The position numbers were made by a program, and so were the translations under genes. Below are positions 40,221 through 53,965 of a stretch of 64,000 nt of DNA, in pieces (positions within the stretch are counted from its first letter, which is position 1; each line of letters begins with the position of its first letter). The notes under the pieces are model-generated. The model did no database searches. It was not told where the DNA came from and was given only the letters and a program-made list of their open reading frames with translations. This DNA is from Vespula vulgaris (Eukaryota > Arthropoda > Insecta > Hymenoptera > Vespidae): assembly GCF_905475345.1 (NCBI RefSeq), contig NC_066595.1, positions 368,501-432,500 on the forward strand, in the 5' to 3' direction.

Positions 40221-40558
40221 TTAATTAAGCGATTTTTTTAATCCGTCTAATCTAAAAAATGCTTCGATAATTACGCGATTACTTCTCGATATATTCTCAG
40301 TAACGTCAAAAAAACGTAAAGCGTTATCGACGAATCGTTTGATAATTTCTGCGATTTGATCCGCTGTTATGTTGGGTGCGGAAACGCGTGGTCGTCGATG
40401 GGTCTCCACGTAACGTAGAAAATATTCGTCGACTTTGTGATCAGCCTGTGGAACGATCAAAGACAACAGGTTTAACGCTATACGTTTCGGCGAAACATAA
40501 TTTTCGCCGTCTGATGCAACGTCGGTCACTGGCAATAATCGTGCGAGATTTATCTCGA
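40221..40558 (-). CDS. Probable terminal coding exon of an unrecognised gene
   Basis: On the minus strand an acceptor (GTGCGCGTGCAG) at 40559-40560 is followed by an open frame of 111 codons to TAA at 40221. The frame is entered in phase 1 and contains no ATG, so it must be spliced to an upstream exon. The peptide is of even composition, starts EINLARLLPVTDVASDGEN and contains KVDEYFLRYVETH and ADQIAEIIKRFVDNALRFF; the second half looks like amphipathic helices. It has none of the Ser/Arg/Leu bias of the repeat-driven ORFs nearby. A reverse AATAAA (TTTATT at 40125-40130) lies about 90 bp past the stop. A phase-1 donor GTAAGTGAG at 41412 is a possible partner. I do not recognise the family. 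An isolated exon relic is the alternative. Confidence 0.5.
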
Positions 40559-41322
40559 CTGCACGCGCACCGCCAATAACAACGAGTCAATAATAACTCG
40601 TACTACGACTAATCGGCCGACCGATATCCTTCCATTTCTCTTCTCTCCTTGATTGGTAGATACACAGACGTATGAGTATCGATAAGGAGAATATAATTGT
40701 AGGCTCGCACCTCGATCGACCTGAAACTCAGTTCGCGAATCGATCGATAGATCGATCGGTCTTTCGTACAAATCATTCGTGATACTTTCGTTTCCTATCC
40801 GACTTCCCTTCCTCGCGTTTCTCCGTAGACGCAACAAAGCGATAACGGTATCGTAGAAATCGCTTAGAAATTTTCTTTATCGACTAAACTATTTATGTAA
40901 GTTTGATCCTTGTAATCAACGTTGCTCGCGTATATAAGTTGAAAGAGAAAGATCGAGACGAGGGATTTGGAAAGTGAAATCAAAACAAACTGTCCGTCTC
41001 TCGATCGTCCTGGTACAGTTTATCGAGTATTGGATATACAATCGTCGCGTCGTAGCGTTAACTCGAGAAGATTATAAACACGAAGAAACGAAGAACGTTC
41101 GATATAAAGCGAAGCAGATCGTGGGACCAAATTGCATCGGGGCGATTAATAATCCCAAGAGAGAAAGGACGGGGAAGGGCGGCCGATGACAAAGAGAAGC
41201 ATGGGTAAGTAAACGATCAAGGCGACAGTCCCACGAGCATTGTGTACACACGGTGTCGCGCTAGTTGGCAAGTGGCAGACACGGTGGGTTCATTAAGAAC
41301 GCATTCCAGGGTGTCCCCGAGT

Positions 41323-41326
41323 GTCT

Positions 41327-41359
<33 letters not shown>

Positions 41360-41375
41360 TGTTTCTCTCTCTTTC
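41323..41375. repeat. (TC)n microsatellite, interrupted
   Basis: TC run with GT and TTT interruptions. Confidence 0.9.
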
Positions 41376-41670
41376 CGTCCTAGCACTTATCTCGCTATAA
41401 CCACTCACTTACGGCGCCGCACTGTCCCGAGCAGCGAAGAGAGCGGGTCAGACTCCTTCCTCCTCCCTTTCCTCCTCCTTCGAACGCTTCTCCGCTCTCC
41501 TACGCACGTGTGTTTACGCTCGCGACTAGAACTTTGAACGATCGAGCGCGACGCCAACTCGATAGATCGATCACGATCTCGGTGAAAGAAATTACGTAAC
41601 TCGGAGTAGCTCGTATTATGTACATACATTTTTGCAGATATCCTTTCTACAGATTCGAATCTACTCGATA

Positions 41671-41720
41671 CGTACATACATACATACATACACACACACA
41701 CGTATATATATAAATATACG
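41671..41720. repeat. CATA / CA / TA compound repeat
   Basis: CATA units, then CA, then TA-rich sequence. Confidence 0.9.
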
Positions 41721-42660
41721 CAGATACGCGTATATTTAATAATTTAAAAGATATTTTTCTTTTATAAGATCAAGCACGTAATCGTGACGTAACGTGAAAG
41801 AATCTTTTGTATCTCGTGGACCCTTTCCCTTTTTCAATCCACCTATTAATTTGCCTTTCTCTCTTTCTGATTCGAATCTCCACGATGGCGGGACCCGTTA
41901 GTCACTACTCCTGGGCCTTCTCGACGGTTTTTTTTTTATTTCTTTTTTCATCGTCCGATTTTCGCAATAACAATTTCACCCGTGGTCGCACGCACGTACG
42001 CAACTCGCGCGCACTCGCATGATCGAACTCCTGGCCATTGTCTCTGGTGTGCTTGGAGAAAGTGTGACCCTAATAGCTGAGGGAATGATTAGAGGAATCG
42101 CGCTGCTCCAATCGCCATGCGCCATCGCACCCACACCGTCCAAACACGAGCTCGAAACTTTTCTTTTATCGTGGCCGACCACCGTGTTCTCTCCTTCGAC
42201 ATTCTTGCGAAGCACCCTTCGCGAACGATATCGCCGCTAACTACTAATATATTGGATCTTTATCCGACTATTTCGAAGATACTATAATTCATTAACACCT
42301 TGTATATTTTCGAGTTGGAAGGAATCGTAACTCGCTTTCCTTATCGGGACTGCACGCGAGTAAAAATTCGTAAAATCGTATACTAGTCGCGCTTTAAAAT
42401 TACGAATCGTTTCCGATCGTAAGTCGAACGTGTTTGAACGTCGAAAAGAGGGAGAGAGCAAAGTTTAAACGAGTCTCTCCTAGAGCCGAATGCATAAACG
42501 TATTAACATATGAATTTCCGATAAGTATTCCAGGATATAAAGCAGGCGAGATACGCGTAGCGTATAACTAATGTCCGTGTCTAGTAGTAGCATGCGCTAC
42601 TCGAGCATGCGCACGAAAGTCGTCTCGGATAATCTGAACGCGAGAGAGGCAACGGGAAGG

Positions 42661-42731
42661 CGGTGGCGGCGACGGCGGCGGAGGAGGAAGAGATGGAGAA
42701 GAAGAAGAAGAAGAAGAAGAAGAAGAAGGAA
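42661..42731. repeat. GGC then GAA trinucleotide repeat
   Basis: A GGCG/GGA-rich stretch passes into a GAA run. Poly-Arg ORFs here are repeat-driven. Confidence 0.9.
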
Positions 42732-43466
42732 GGAGCGGATGATGGGACTCGTCTTTTAAACCGTGATGCTAATTAATTAAAACGAGCGGCCGACAGTTGC
42801 GTAAGGAGGAGGTCCGGTAGTAGCTTCTCGCCGGTGTTCTAAGCAGTCACGTTATATCGGTAGAGGAGGATCGAGATTATTTATTTAATGTATTCTCGGC
42901 AGGGACCACCGACCGGCAAAGAGCAGTGGGGTGCACCAGCTACCCATCCGCGAGCTCACGCACTAATTTCGTTTTCGGACGTATCGCTGAGAGAAAGAGG
43001 AAGAGGGAGAGAGCGCAAAGACGTACCAGGTAATAAAGCGTAACACGTTTTCCCTTTATTTTTTCCCGCCGTTTCTTCTCCCAAGCAGCTTCTAATATCT
43101 CCTTGCGAATTTGCATCGAGCGTGATATTCATTTGAAATGAAAAATCTTGTGACAATTATTTATCCCTCTCTTTCGAAATGTCGCGAAGCCATATATTCC
43201 GACGTTGAGAAGTTGAATCGATTTCAAAGTGAACAACATTAAGAGGAAAAGAGAGCGAGAGATATCGGACGTAGTGCGCACACGAGTCGGGCGCATCGTC
43301 GAGCTTATTTTAAACCCAAACTACTCTCCTCCGCTCGAAACAAGCCCGCGGCATGGTTGTTCGCGAACGTTCAAACGTCGGAGAACCGCCTGACATCGTC
43401 ATATCGTACGATCCTCTGCATGTCGTTTGATAAAAAGCCAATAACTCCGATGGTACAGAGAAAGGT

Positions 43467-43469
<3 letters not shown>

Positions 43470-43497
<28 letters not shown>

Positions 43498-43748
43498 AAA
43501 TAAGAAGTGTAGCACGTTTTGCTACCTGTCGAGGTCGCTCCTTTGGGGCCGTTGGGCTATCTCTCTTGAAGAGAGCAGGGAACGGAGGTGGAGGAAGAGA
43601 AGGTGAATAGATAGATGCACTGAGAGTATGAGGAGAACGACACACGCACGAGGAAAGATAGAAGCGAGAAAAGGGAGAATAAGAAAGAAGAAAGTACAGC
43701 GTTGGAGAGCAAGCGAGATAGATGGATAGATAGGGAATGAGAGAGAAT

Positions 43749-43780
<32 letters not shown>
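43470..43780. repeat. Two (GA)n runs
   Basis: GA runs at 43470-43497 and 43752-43780, joined by generally purine-rich DNA that yields long artefactual minus-strand ORFs. Confidence 0.9.
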
Positions 43781-43784
<4 letters not shown>

Positions 43785-44003
43785 CCATAAACGGTGCGGA
43801 ACGGCGACGGGCGATCCGCGGAGAGAGGATGGGTAGCACGGTAGTTGGCGGGCCGCGTTGACGGCAGCATTTTTTAAAGCAGATGATATCGGCCCCCGGG
43901 GGACCAAAGACTAATGCGTCGAGATGGCGGCAGTAAATCAAACGAGAATTCCAGGTCGTATACGTAAGGATGTTTATGCTCGCTAGCGAGCGCGAGCGGC
44001 CCT

Positions 44004-44120
44004 TCGTCGTCGTCGTACTCTTCTTCGTCTTCTTCGTCTTCTTCGTCTTCTTCTTCTTCTTCTTCTTCTACTTCTTCTTTTCCTCTTCCTCCTCCTCCTT
44101 CTTCTTCTTCTCTTTCTTCT
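44004..44120. repeat. CGT/CTT trinucleotide repeat
   Basis: A GTC/TTC trinucleotide array with CGT interruptions. A related TTC tract is at 45003-45042. Confidence 0.95.
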
Positions 44121-45405
44121 CCGTTTCCATTTCTTCTTATTCTTCATCATGCTCCCTCTTTCCTCTTCGAGGTACGGACCGACCCGTCGGAGATTTACTT
44201 TCTACCGAGGCCGCGCTCGAATCGAGGAGATAAGTGTTGCTTCGCCTCGCGCGATAAAATATTAACCGCGGCATGGGTACGCCCGATGCTCCATTTTGTT
44301 GGGCAGACTGAAGAGGTAGATAGATTCGTGGATACGGGATCGGCCGGTTTGGGATCGAGTGTTCCTTTTTTTTTCTTCTTTTTTTATTATTTCTCGAAGG
44401 AAGCTCGCACATCTTTATTATCGATGAAAAAAAGCTCGAAGATTTCTCTTCCCGTTAATCTTATGGAATTATAATCGTAATGTATATATATAATAATCTT
44501 TAAATATTTATATTGCAAATTATTTATATTGCATTAATCCTGAAGAAAAAGATATGGATTTCTAAAGAGAGATTCTCTTTCTATTTCGAAAAGGATTTGT
44601 TCGTTTAAGAACAAGAAATACGCGGCGTCATCAAAGCGCGAGGAACCATTCGAACTCCTTTCAGTAGGGCTTTTAGAGGAACTAAAATCTGTTTTCCTTA
44701 CAAACAATCGAAACGATACTCGCGTCGTCGGTAGCACGTCCGGCACTTCCTTTGTACGTATGTAGGTAATACGTGGTCTCGTGCGATCTTCTTGTGGATA
44801 GACAGGAAAGAGTTTAAAACCCGGTTTCTCTCCTCCTCGTCCTCTCCCTCTCGCTCTCGCCCTCTCCGCCCCCCTTTTATCTCGAAATTTTTCTCCATGA
44901 ACAACGACGAGCGAGCTGAATCGGTCCCGAACGTGCTCGACCGGTCAGAGATCGTCTTAGAGCCGCGATCATGTGAGAAAATGGTTTCCTCGTGCTCTCC
45001 GATTCTTCTTCTTTTTCTACTTCTTCTTCTTCTACTTCTTTAAGAAACGGATTCGTAAGGGAGCGAAGAATAAGAGAAAAGGAGAGGAGATTCCGTCGTC
45101 TTTTCTTTTCTCGACATTAGTCGAGACTTCCAACGCCGTGAAGACGTCCCTGAATCGGCAACAGGTCCGGTTTCCTTCTTCTCTACCTTCTCTCTTCCTC
45201 TCCTTCGCTCGAAGAGGAACGACTCATTGTACCGCCGACGAGATGCGTGTACGCCTTGTCGACGCTGATTATGAACGCACCCGTAAGCTTCGTCGGCATC
45301 GTGCTAACACGACGACGAGCGAAAGACGCGCTGCTGCCCAGGGTCGTTCAACCCTAAACGGCCTGCTCGAGGACTTTTTTCTTCCATCCCTTTCTCTCTT
45401 CCCAT

Positions 45406-45445
45406 CTCTCTCTCTCTCTCTCTCTCTCGCTCGCTCGCTCGCTCT
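45406..45445. repeat. (TC)n then (GCTC)n repeat
   Basis: A TC dinucleotide run passes directly into a tetranucleotide GCTC run. Confidence 0.9.
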
Positions 45446-46196
45446 TGCTCTCTTTATTCCTCCTTTTCCTCTTTCCTTCTTGGGGGTAGAACACGAGCAT
45501 ATCTCGCGATCGAGCGAGCAAGCTCGCAGGTCCGACTCGAGCGATCGCAAAGATGAAACGAAATTCGCTCGGTCATCGGCACGTCTCGATAGACGCGAGA
45601 GATCTTATCGCGAGTTATCGTAGCACGTCTTTTTCGACGATTCGACGAAGCACTTTGATATTTCCACTCAAATTATAATCCTCGCCGTAATCGTAAAAGA
45701 AAACGACAAAAGTATCGGAAATGGTATAGACTTTCGGAAAGAAAAAGTAACCCGGCGTGTTCTCGTTGCCTGCATCGGAGATCTCATTTCGCGTAACAAA
45801 TCATCCCGACAGAAAAATGGAAGATAAGAAATTACGGGCGGACCAACGGGTGGCGTATTAGTCTCGTTCCAATTCCCAACCGATAAATCGTTGAAATTTC
45901 GAAGCGCGACGCGTAACGGAGTTGGCGCATACGGTATACGTACGTACGTAGATACTTATACACGGTACGTACGAGCGTGTTCACGCGGGACGAAAAGTTT
46001 CTGGCTCGGACACAGCCGCAAAATGGCCCGAGGGCGTCTTCGGCATTGTTATCAAGTAGTGCGCCGTGCTTGGTCCGAACCTGTATCGGATTGAGATAGC
46101 CGCTCGGTCTGTCTGTCGCAAGAGTGAAAGTCTATCGACTCGATACAAGAGCTCAATTGAAATTAATTTAATTAAGCAAGCTCCTTCGTTCATCGA

Positions 46197-46226
46197 ACGA
46201 CGACGACGACGACGACGACGACGACG
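46197..46226. repeat. (GAC)n trinucleotide repeat
   Basis: About ten GAC units. Confidence 0.95.
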
Positions 46227-49200
46227 TCGACAGCGTAGTTGGAAGGAGCTCGAGGTAGCGACGCAGGTCTCGGGACAACGGAAAGATTGTTCGAGCATGG
46301 AAGCTACGCAGAGCGGCAATAAGCGATAGGGTTAAAATCGCAAGCATTCGCCTCGCTTATTCGTTCAGATAAGGATACTATCGCTTGAATTTCGTGTGTT
46401 TGTAAAATAGTAGATAGTAGATAAGCGGCTGGCTAGTTTTTCCTAATCGTTCGTTCGATATATAGCACATATCATAATATGTAAGAATTTGGAAAGAATT
46501 TGACAGCAATCTTAAATGCTTGAAACGATCGGTAACGCATTGTCCGACTTTAAAAGTACGAAAGAACGTGTGAGGCCTCGTCGAAATTGTTTCGAATCGG
46601 CAGGGGCTCCTGGTTTTCGTTTGTTTGCGTTCGTGACCGAAAAGGAAACGAAGGCACATCCCGAAAATATAAAAGTCAGAGGGGTTGTGATTCATAGGGC
46701 GCGCTTAGCGTCTCCCCGTAATGGCCGATCAGATAAGAGCTTCTTGTCCGGTGGTCGTCCTGAGAGATCTTATCGCGTTCGCACGCTCTCGCGCCCGGTG
46801 ACACGTCTCGTGATGTCATTATAACGCCGAACTGATTTTGTAAACGGGCCTGTGCTCGTCGAGGAAACGTCGAAATTAATATCGTCCGAGCGAGAACGCG
46901 GACTTTGGACGTGACGCTTCTTCGTCGATAGGATACGCTCGAGCGAACGAGCTTACGATGGGACGTTATTTTATCTCCGTAATCACCGACGACAAATAAG
47001 GCGAGAGAAAGCGATAAATGAGTCCCTCTTCGAGAATCTCGAAATTCCATTATTCTCGCGTAATCAATTTTCCGATATATTTTTCGAATGGTGCAGTCAT
47101 TGTTCTAAAGGATTACAACGGTCGTTAGAGATAAGACGTCCTTATCGAGATAAGTTTCGACACACTCGTCAAAGTTTCAAAACAAAAAAAAATACGATAA
47201 AAGAAAAACTATGCAGACCTTTCGCACCATAGAAAAGTATACTCGAAGGTAGGGATATTTGGAAGATCGAAATTTAGTAGAGCCTCGGTCATCTGGTCCA
47301 TCTCGTCACCTGCCCGCCTCTAGAAAGCAACCCCCTGTTGGGCACGCGTCATACCACGGTAGGAAAATCGTTCGACGAACTGACCATATGCTCTCGTTTT
47401 CTCGGAAAACGGAACGAGCTGCGCTATCCTTATCCGTGTTTATATAAAGATCTTTCAATGGTCTACGAATTCTCGAAGATTTCATCGTATTTTACGAAGA
47501 GAATAAACAAAGAGAGTAAAACTGCGTAACAAAAGTAAAACGAAGGAATATATAACCAAGATCCAAACTGACAGTCATTTCTATTCATTATGGAATAAAG
47601 GTATTGCTTACTACCCTCGAGGATCGCTATTACGCGATCGTGCGGAGGTAAGAGAAGCGAAACGTTTGATTTTCCGGTTTAATAACACGGCTATGATCCC
47701 TTCGAAAGGTCCGCTCGGAACTCAATTCGAGAAGCAAGAGAGCTCCGCACACGTTTCCTCGAAAAATGAAAAGTTGCTGGAGGCACGAGGCGTCGAGAGC
47801 GAGAAAGAGAGAATCGATCAGCTGTCGTCGATCCCAGACAGATGTTACCGCAGTCCGCTAGGCGGTGTATTCGCGTTCGTTTCTTCCCGAAATCGCACCC
47901 TCTTCGCCCCTTAAGAACTTTTTCAACGATTTTTCCAGGTTTTGACCGCGTTCTCAGGTGAACGCGCGCCCGTCCTCGTCGTTTCCCTTCGAAAGCTTTT
48001 TCGCCGCGCAGGCAGAAACGCATCGCGGCAGGTTCGAGCTTGCCCGAGGGAGACTCGAGAGCAGAAATCGATATTTCTTGTAAATCGGTAGACTCGTATT
48101 GCGTGTCTACTCGTACGACCAGTATTTATTTTTCTCTACTTTACGTTTCTCTTCGCTCAACAGGTTATACGAGTTCAGTGTCGATTTCAGCCCTTACGGT
48201 ATACCTTATAGCAACTCGAACTTTCTGCACGGTGCACGCAAGGAAAGGGTACAAAACGACCCTCCGACTCGAAACGTGTCTGAATTTAAAATACACACAT
48301 TTTTGGCATAGTAATGAGATTTTTATTAAATCCTCGCCGTGCACGGAAACCAGTTCGGGCAAATTATCGTCCAGTCGAGCAACCTTCGCCATCCTTTTCG
48401 TCGTTCTACGTAGTGCGTCTTAACATTCGTAGGAATACAAGAGCTACGTCGCGCAGAAGAAGTTGGTTAGAACGCGAGCGGCGTTACTTTGGAAAAAATT
48501 ACAACGGAGATGGCAAAGGAGGTAGAAGCGAGGAGCAGGTCTCGCAGGGACAGAGCACAAAGGGCAAGTATATACCGTGCCTCGCGTCTCTCTGACCGAG
48601 CGAGAGCGGACTCGAGAAGAAGCAGTGATTCTTTGAGATTTTCGTACAATGGAAGACCTTACGCGCTGCAGCGACCATTCATCGTCGATGAAAAAAGAGG
48701 AAAAACTCCGGCGCACCAGTCTCATTCACGATCTACGAAATAGCGGGCATTGTGAGAGGGCGTGCACAGAGGTTCTCGATCGTTCCACACGAGCTATCTT
48801 TTCTAATCGTCAAACTTTCCATTTTTTTCCCTTTTCGAAATGAGAAACTCTGCTAGTTCTCGAGGGATCGACAATTTTGTTCCTTTTATTTTTAAACAAA
48901 GTACTTACGTACAAGTGCATCTATTCCACGATGCTAAGAACGTACGTCTCGAGGAAACGTTTTTGTATAAAAATAAAGAGGCTATGATTATGAATGAGCT
49001 CTTTTATTCTACGTGATACTAACCTTTGTAAAATGTGGTGAAAATTTTTGGAACCTCAAGAATCGCACACCTGTACCACCTAACCGTATCCGTTTCACTA
49101 TGAATGGCGAAGGATTCGAGTGGAGCAGAAAATGCGTTTTAAAGAGTCTTTAAGAAAAGCTTTTGGTTAGGAAAGGTATAGATACTTTGGAACCCCTGCA

Positions 49201-50879
49201 AAGGAGTTTCCTCGTAATTCGTCATGGATACTCTCTGGTCGTTCCTCGCAATGACCTTCTTCCATTGAACTTCTTTGAATGAACGTCCGGTTCGAACGCC
49301 GTCTTAAGGTTTTAAAACATTTTTTTACTTGGGATTACTACAATTCTACGTATTATGTACAAAGTCAAAACTCGACAAATTTCGTTCGTTCGTAATATCG
49401 ATGAACGGAACAACGAGACGAGATCTAAGAAAATTTCAAACGCACCTTATTTTATTTAGATCGAATTAGTCGCGTTAAAACAGTCGAACAATGTATTCTT
49501 TCGTAACGATTTACTGGGGGAAAAAGAATTGGTAAAAAAATAAACGATGGAAGAGCTCTTGAAAAAGAATGCCACATGGGTTCACGTGCTGGTAGAAAGA
49601 TTCGTAGGCCAGGTACGTGATGCGGGACAAAGGGTCTGTGGGTTCTTGGGAAGCAAGCACCATTTACCGTCGTGTCGTCTTATTCGAATACATTGTTTGG
49701 AACCTGATTATTCGAGTCGTTAATAACCTTGTAAACGTTCTGACATGAGAAAAAGAGTGAACACACGCACACACATATAACGATGATAATATAAATCATA
49801 GGTCAAATTTTTTATCGACATAACGAGATTATAATCAAACTGCAACGTAAATAATTGCTCGTCTTTTCGACAAATACAAGTACGTGATTATTGATAGGCT
49901 ATCCGAAATCTTTGAAAAACTAAACAAGAAAGTAAATTCTCTTAGCAACTGAAACGGGTGACGCATCTCATTATGGGAACATAACAATAAGCGATGAGTA
50001 AGATAATAATAAAAATAAGTAAGAAGCGATAAGACTACGAAATGATTTCTCCGTCAATAAAATCTTTGTGAACTGTTTGGGAAAATTTTTGTGAAAGCTT
50101 TCTGGCTTTGTTAAAATTTTATGTATTTCCTTGTATTTTGAACAAGTTTCTAAGAGCAAAATATTAGCAGGATAACAATACAATTATGAAAAGAGTATAT
50201 CATAAACAAGACCCTTCGAGTAGTTTGATAAAACTTATCGTAAATCCTTGTACTATTACAAAAGAGAAAAATGTGATGTTGTGTTGTTCGTAAGATAGTT
50301 CTATTTTTTATTCTCTCTCTCTCTCCCTCTCCTCTGTTTCTCTCTTTGTGTTTGTATTTAGCTGCGCAAAATAAGAAAGGTTGTTTATGGTTGTTTACGA
50401 GTCCTATCAAACGACGTAGCTCTTAAGCGGAGACTCTAAAACGATATGAACTAATAGTGGAAAATACAGAAAATCGAAAAATCGAACGAAGGTCATTATT
50501 AATCCGATAGAAAAGGGAAACAATGACGCATAGGGAAGAAATCTATATACGTATTGATAAATATACATTGACGGTGCCTCTGGATACTTATATATAAACT
50601 CAACTTTGAAAAGATCCTAAAACTACCGACAGATAATACAGATTACGATAAAGAGGTCCACTACTGATTCATGCGATTTTCGTGTGTTGTTTTTTTTTTT
50701 TTGTAGATATATATACGTGCTACGTCAGGATCGTTCCAAAGAAAGTGAATAATTTGTAAACATTTGTGAGTGGAAAAGGAAAACATTTGATTCGTCGACG
50801 TACGTAGCGACGAGAAAAGAGAACGATCTGGAGGTAGGAGAGAAGGAAGAAGGGAGGCTCCCTGCTTTTCTCTCTTTCT

Positions 50880-51200
50880 CTCTTCCCCCCTCCCCCTCCC
50901 CGAGAGAGGGGTACCTTACACATGTCTAGGGATCTACGAGGCCCCGAAAATGGGTCCGTAAAGCTAGTCCCGGTGGGGCCGCATATGGTGGCAGCTACGC
51001 ATGTGGCGCGCGCGTAGACAGGCTCACTCACACAGAGAAGATCTCGCGGTAATAGCCAGGTGTTTCAAAGGTGAGACGATGGGGTGCTCCTCGCCTCGAG
51101 AGGCGGCAGAACAAAAAAACAAACCAGCTTCCTTCCGATGGGGCTACCTCCCATCGGCTGAGCCACACGGTATACGTACCGTACACATGCGCACATCTAG
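50880..51200. promoter_or_regulatory. Putative distal regulatory island
   Basis: Complex sequence with CATATG, CATGTG and CAGGTG boxes and an inverted repeat (CCGATGGG, 7 nt, CCCATCGG) at 51135-51157, about 3.5 kb upstream of the escargot-like promoter. Regulatory function is inference. Confidence 0.25.
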
Positions 51201-52271
51201 ACAAGGTGTGCCGTAATAATTATACAGATTTATTCGAACGGGCCGGCTCAACGACGACGAGCACCACATATATCGACTAGTTAAACGTTCCGTCGAAATA
51301 CGTATAACACACTCGTGAACTCGAGGAAACTCGTACTTACTTCCACGATCGTTGGAGTCACACCTTTCATTGCTCTTCGCTCCTACCGTGTAATTTTCCA
51401 TTTTGGAAGGCCCGTTAAGTAAATTATACGAATCGTAGGATATAGGTATCAAGGATTATCCGTAAATTCTCTTCGATGTAGTTCTCTAATAAGGATAGCA
51501 TCTGTTTTAAGTTTGTCTATTCGAGGAAAGTTAAAAGATGTCTTTTGAAACGTATAAAATATGATAATCGTCATAAACAGAAGGAGAGATAGAGAGAGGG
51601 AGAGTAAGAGGGGTGAGAAGAGGATTCTCGTCGGTATAGTCTATAAATTAACGGACACGTTAACGCCTTTTCTTTCTAGCCTCTCAAAAATACCGGTGAC
51701 AAAGCGTACTGCGAAAGACGGCAACCGCCTCGAAGGGTTCTTCGCGAGACCTGCTCGTGATATCGACGCTTTACTTGTCAGAGGAAGGACAAATATATAT
51801 ATGTACATATTTTGGTAGCAACCTGCGCGAATTTGGGACCAGTCTAGTCGAATCGGAGGGTGACCGGGAATAGAAAAGCCGACGTCCGTCGCTCTCTCTC
51901 TCTCTCTTTTTATTTCGCTAGCTTTGCACGTATAGGATATACGGCCAAACAAAAGGCGAGGCGAGTTAACGCGCCCAACATTTGGTATAATTTAGGAGCA
52001 CCTTTCGAGGCCACTCTCTCTTTCTCTTTCCTTCTCTTTTTCTCGCGACGAAGAGAGAACGAAGGAAGAAAGAAACGGAATAGCTCACCGGAACCAGTGG
52101 TAGCTTACCGGAATAACCGGATGAGATGCAGGTCTCTCCGTCGTCTGCTTCGTCTCCTTCCCTTTCCCCTTTTCTCTCTTTGCGGTTCTCCCTCTTATTT
52201 CGGCACTCTTCGTTCTCTCCCTCGGAATATTTTTTGACGGATCAAGCGCGAGCGCGCGAGGATAGGGATAT

Positions 52272-52312
52272 ACGGTAGGTAGATAGGTAGGTAGGTAGAT
52301 AGGTAGGTAGAT
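52272..52312. repeat. GGTA/GATA tetranucleotide repeat
   Basis: GGTA and GATA units alternate over about 40 bp. Confidence 0.9.
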
Positions 52313-53947
52313 ACTTGCGTAGTATACCTAGTCGAAGAGACAGATAGCTGCTACGAAAGGTACCTTTCTTAAGAGCGTACTTTTAAGCATGCAAGGCAGG
52401 TAGATTATTCGTCGACTAGCGACCGGTGCACGATTCATCCTTTCTCCTCTTCTTTTTCAGAGAGAGAAAGAGAGAGAGATCGCGCGTATAACCGAAGATT
52501 CGCTCCTTCCTTCCTTCTTCGCTTCGGTTGGACGCTTCGCAAGTGGCGGATTACGAAAAGGAAAAAAAAGCGTCTACGGCGACAACGGCGCGATCGATGC
52601 TCCATCCCATCTTCCTTCGGAAAGGAAGAATATTTTTATGGTCGGTTCTCGCACACACGCGAAAAGGAAGTTACGGCGTTAATAAAATGTAGGCCAGTCG
52701 GGAAGCGGCAGGTATGCCAAAGTCGTTGGAATTCGGTCGTGGATCCCCACGTCGTTATCGCGGGGAAAACGCATACGTAAAACGATCTTTATGGGCGCGT
52801 AAACGCGTTACGCTTTTATAGCTACCTACAGGAGGGGGTTATAAATCGCGACTAGTTTCTTAATTAATACGGGATAAACGTCGAATCGTCGACGGAGCGT
52901 CGTCCATTCGATCGCGTCGAACAAGGAATATAGAGTTACAAAAGGTATTATCATAAAATTGTCGTGGAGCATGTCGCGGGCTTCGGTAGCTGTCTCTTTG
53001 TTTCTCCTTTATTACGAAACGATCGGACGAAATGATCGGGCGGTCTCGTGTGCGCGCAAGCGCGCATTGGAAACTAGTCCAAAGAATATAAAGTGTTACG
53101 CGAACGAGCTGTTTACGACGACAAGTACAAGGGTCCTTCGTCAAAAATCTTTTTAGTCGTGCCTTTCTCAGTGCCCCGTCGTCGTACCGGTCTCCCGGTG
53201 GTTATCGTTTCACGATCGGCCGATTCGAACGATCTCGTTTCGATGTGATAACCCGCTTCGTTGGCGATCGAAGAAGGATAAAAAGGAAATCTCGATGTTA
53301 TCGAAAGGAACGTGCTGCGGTAGAACTTTCGACGTCTTCCGCCGGGGACGACGCATTATCTAAGGTAAACTATGCGCGGCTGAAGAACGCTTTTGAAGAC
53401 TATACCATTCAAAGCGGAAAGTGTGGATTACGCGTCCGTGACACGTGATATTCCATCAAATTTTCGTATTTTTCCTAAGAGCGGACAGTTGACTAAACGG
53501 AGGAGAAAAATCGTAAGCAGGCAGATGAATCTCGAGTTTCTTTTCGAGAAGGTAGATAAGTGGTAGGTCACGTGGCGAGATCACGAAGAGAGCAAACGTT
53601 CTTATCCTCGGTCGCGAAAATGGCAGTGGTCTGGACTCGTGAATCCAGCGTGGTCGAGTAGGCGCGCGCGAGCGCTCGCTGACGCTGGCACGCTCTCCTT
53701 CTAACAAGAGGGGGATCCACCCGTACGTGTGGGTTTCAGCACGCGTGGGCGATGCTGCGGCACGCGACACGACCGTTACGTTCGAAACTGGCGCTGCACG
53801 CTGCCGGTTGTCGAGGGGAAGGAGGCCTGAAATTCAGCAAGGGGAACGAGACGGATCGCTGTATCCTCGCACGCACACGCGCGCGAATTTACGCGCACCA
53901 GGCTCGAGTACGAAGAAAGAAACGGTATGTGCGATGCTCCTGCATCC

Positions 53948-53965
53948 AGAGAGAGAGAGAGAGAG
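53948..53965. repeat. (GA)n run upstream of the escargot-like promoter
   Basis: GA run within a purine-rich stretch about 570 bp upstream of the predicted start. GA runs are binding sites for GAGA-type factors in insects; occupancy is not shown. Confidence 0.85.

Larger units (their letters stand above)
42240..53900. other. Gene-poor sequence upstream of the escargot-like gene
   Basis: Repeat-rich to about 46.3 kb. From about 48.9 to 50.7 kb the DNA becomes more AT-rich with few CpG. A complex E-box island follows at about 50.88-51.20 kb. No supported gene. Confidence 0.5.

Noticed and set aside
43310..43941. Overlapping 116-186 codon minus ORFs
   Set aside because: Explained by GA-rich purine DNA read on the opposite strand.
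49280..49310. GGTTCGAAC as a tRNA T-arm
   Set aside because: No acceptor stem, D-arm or A-box at the required spacing.
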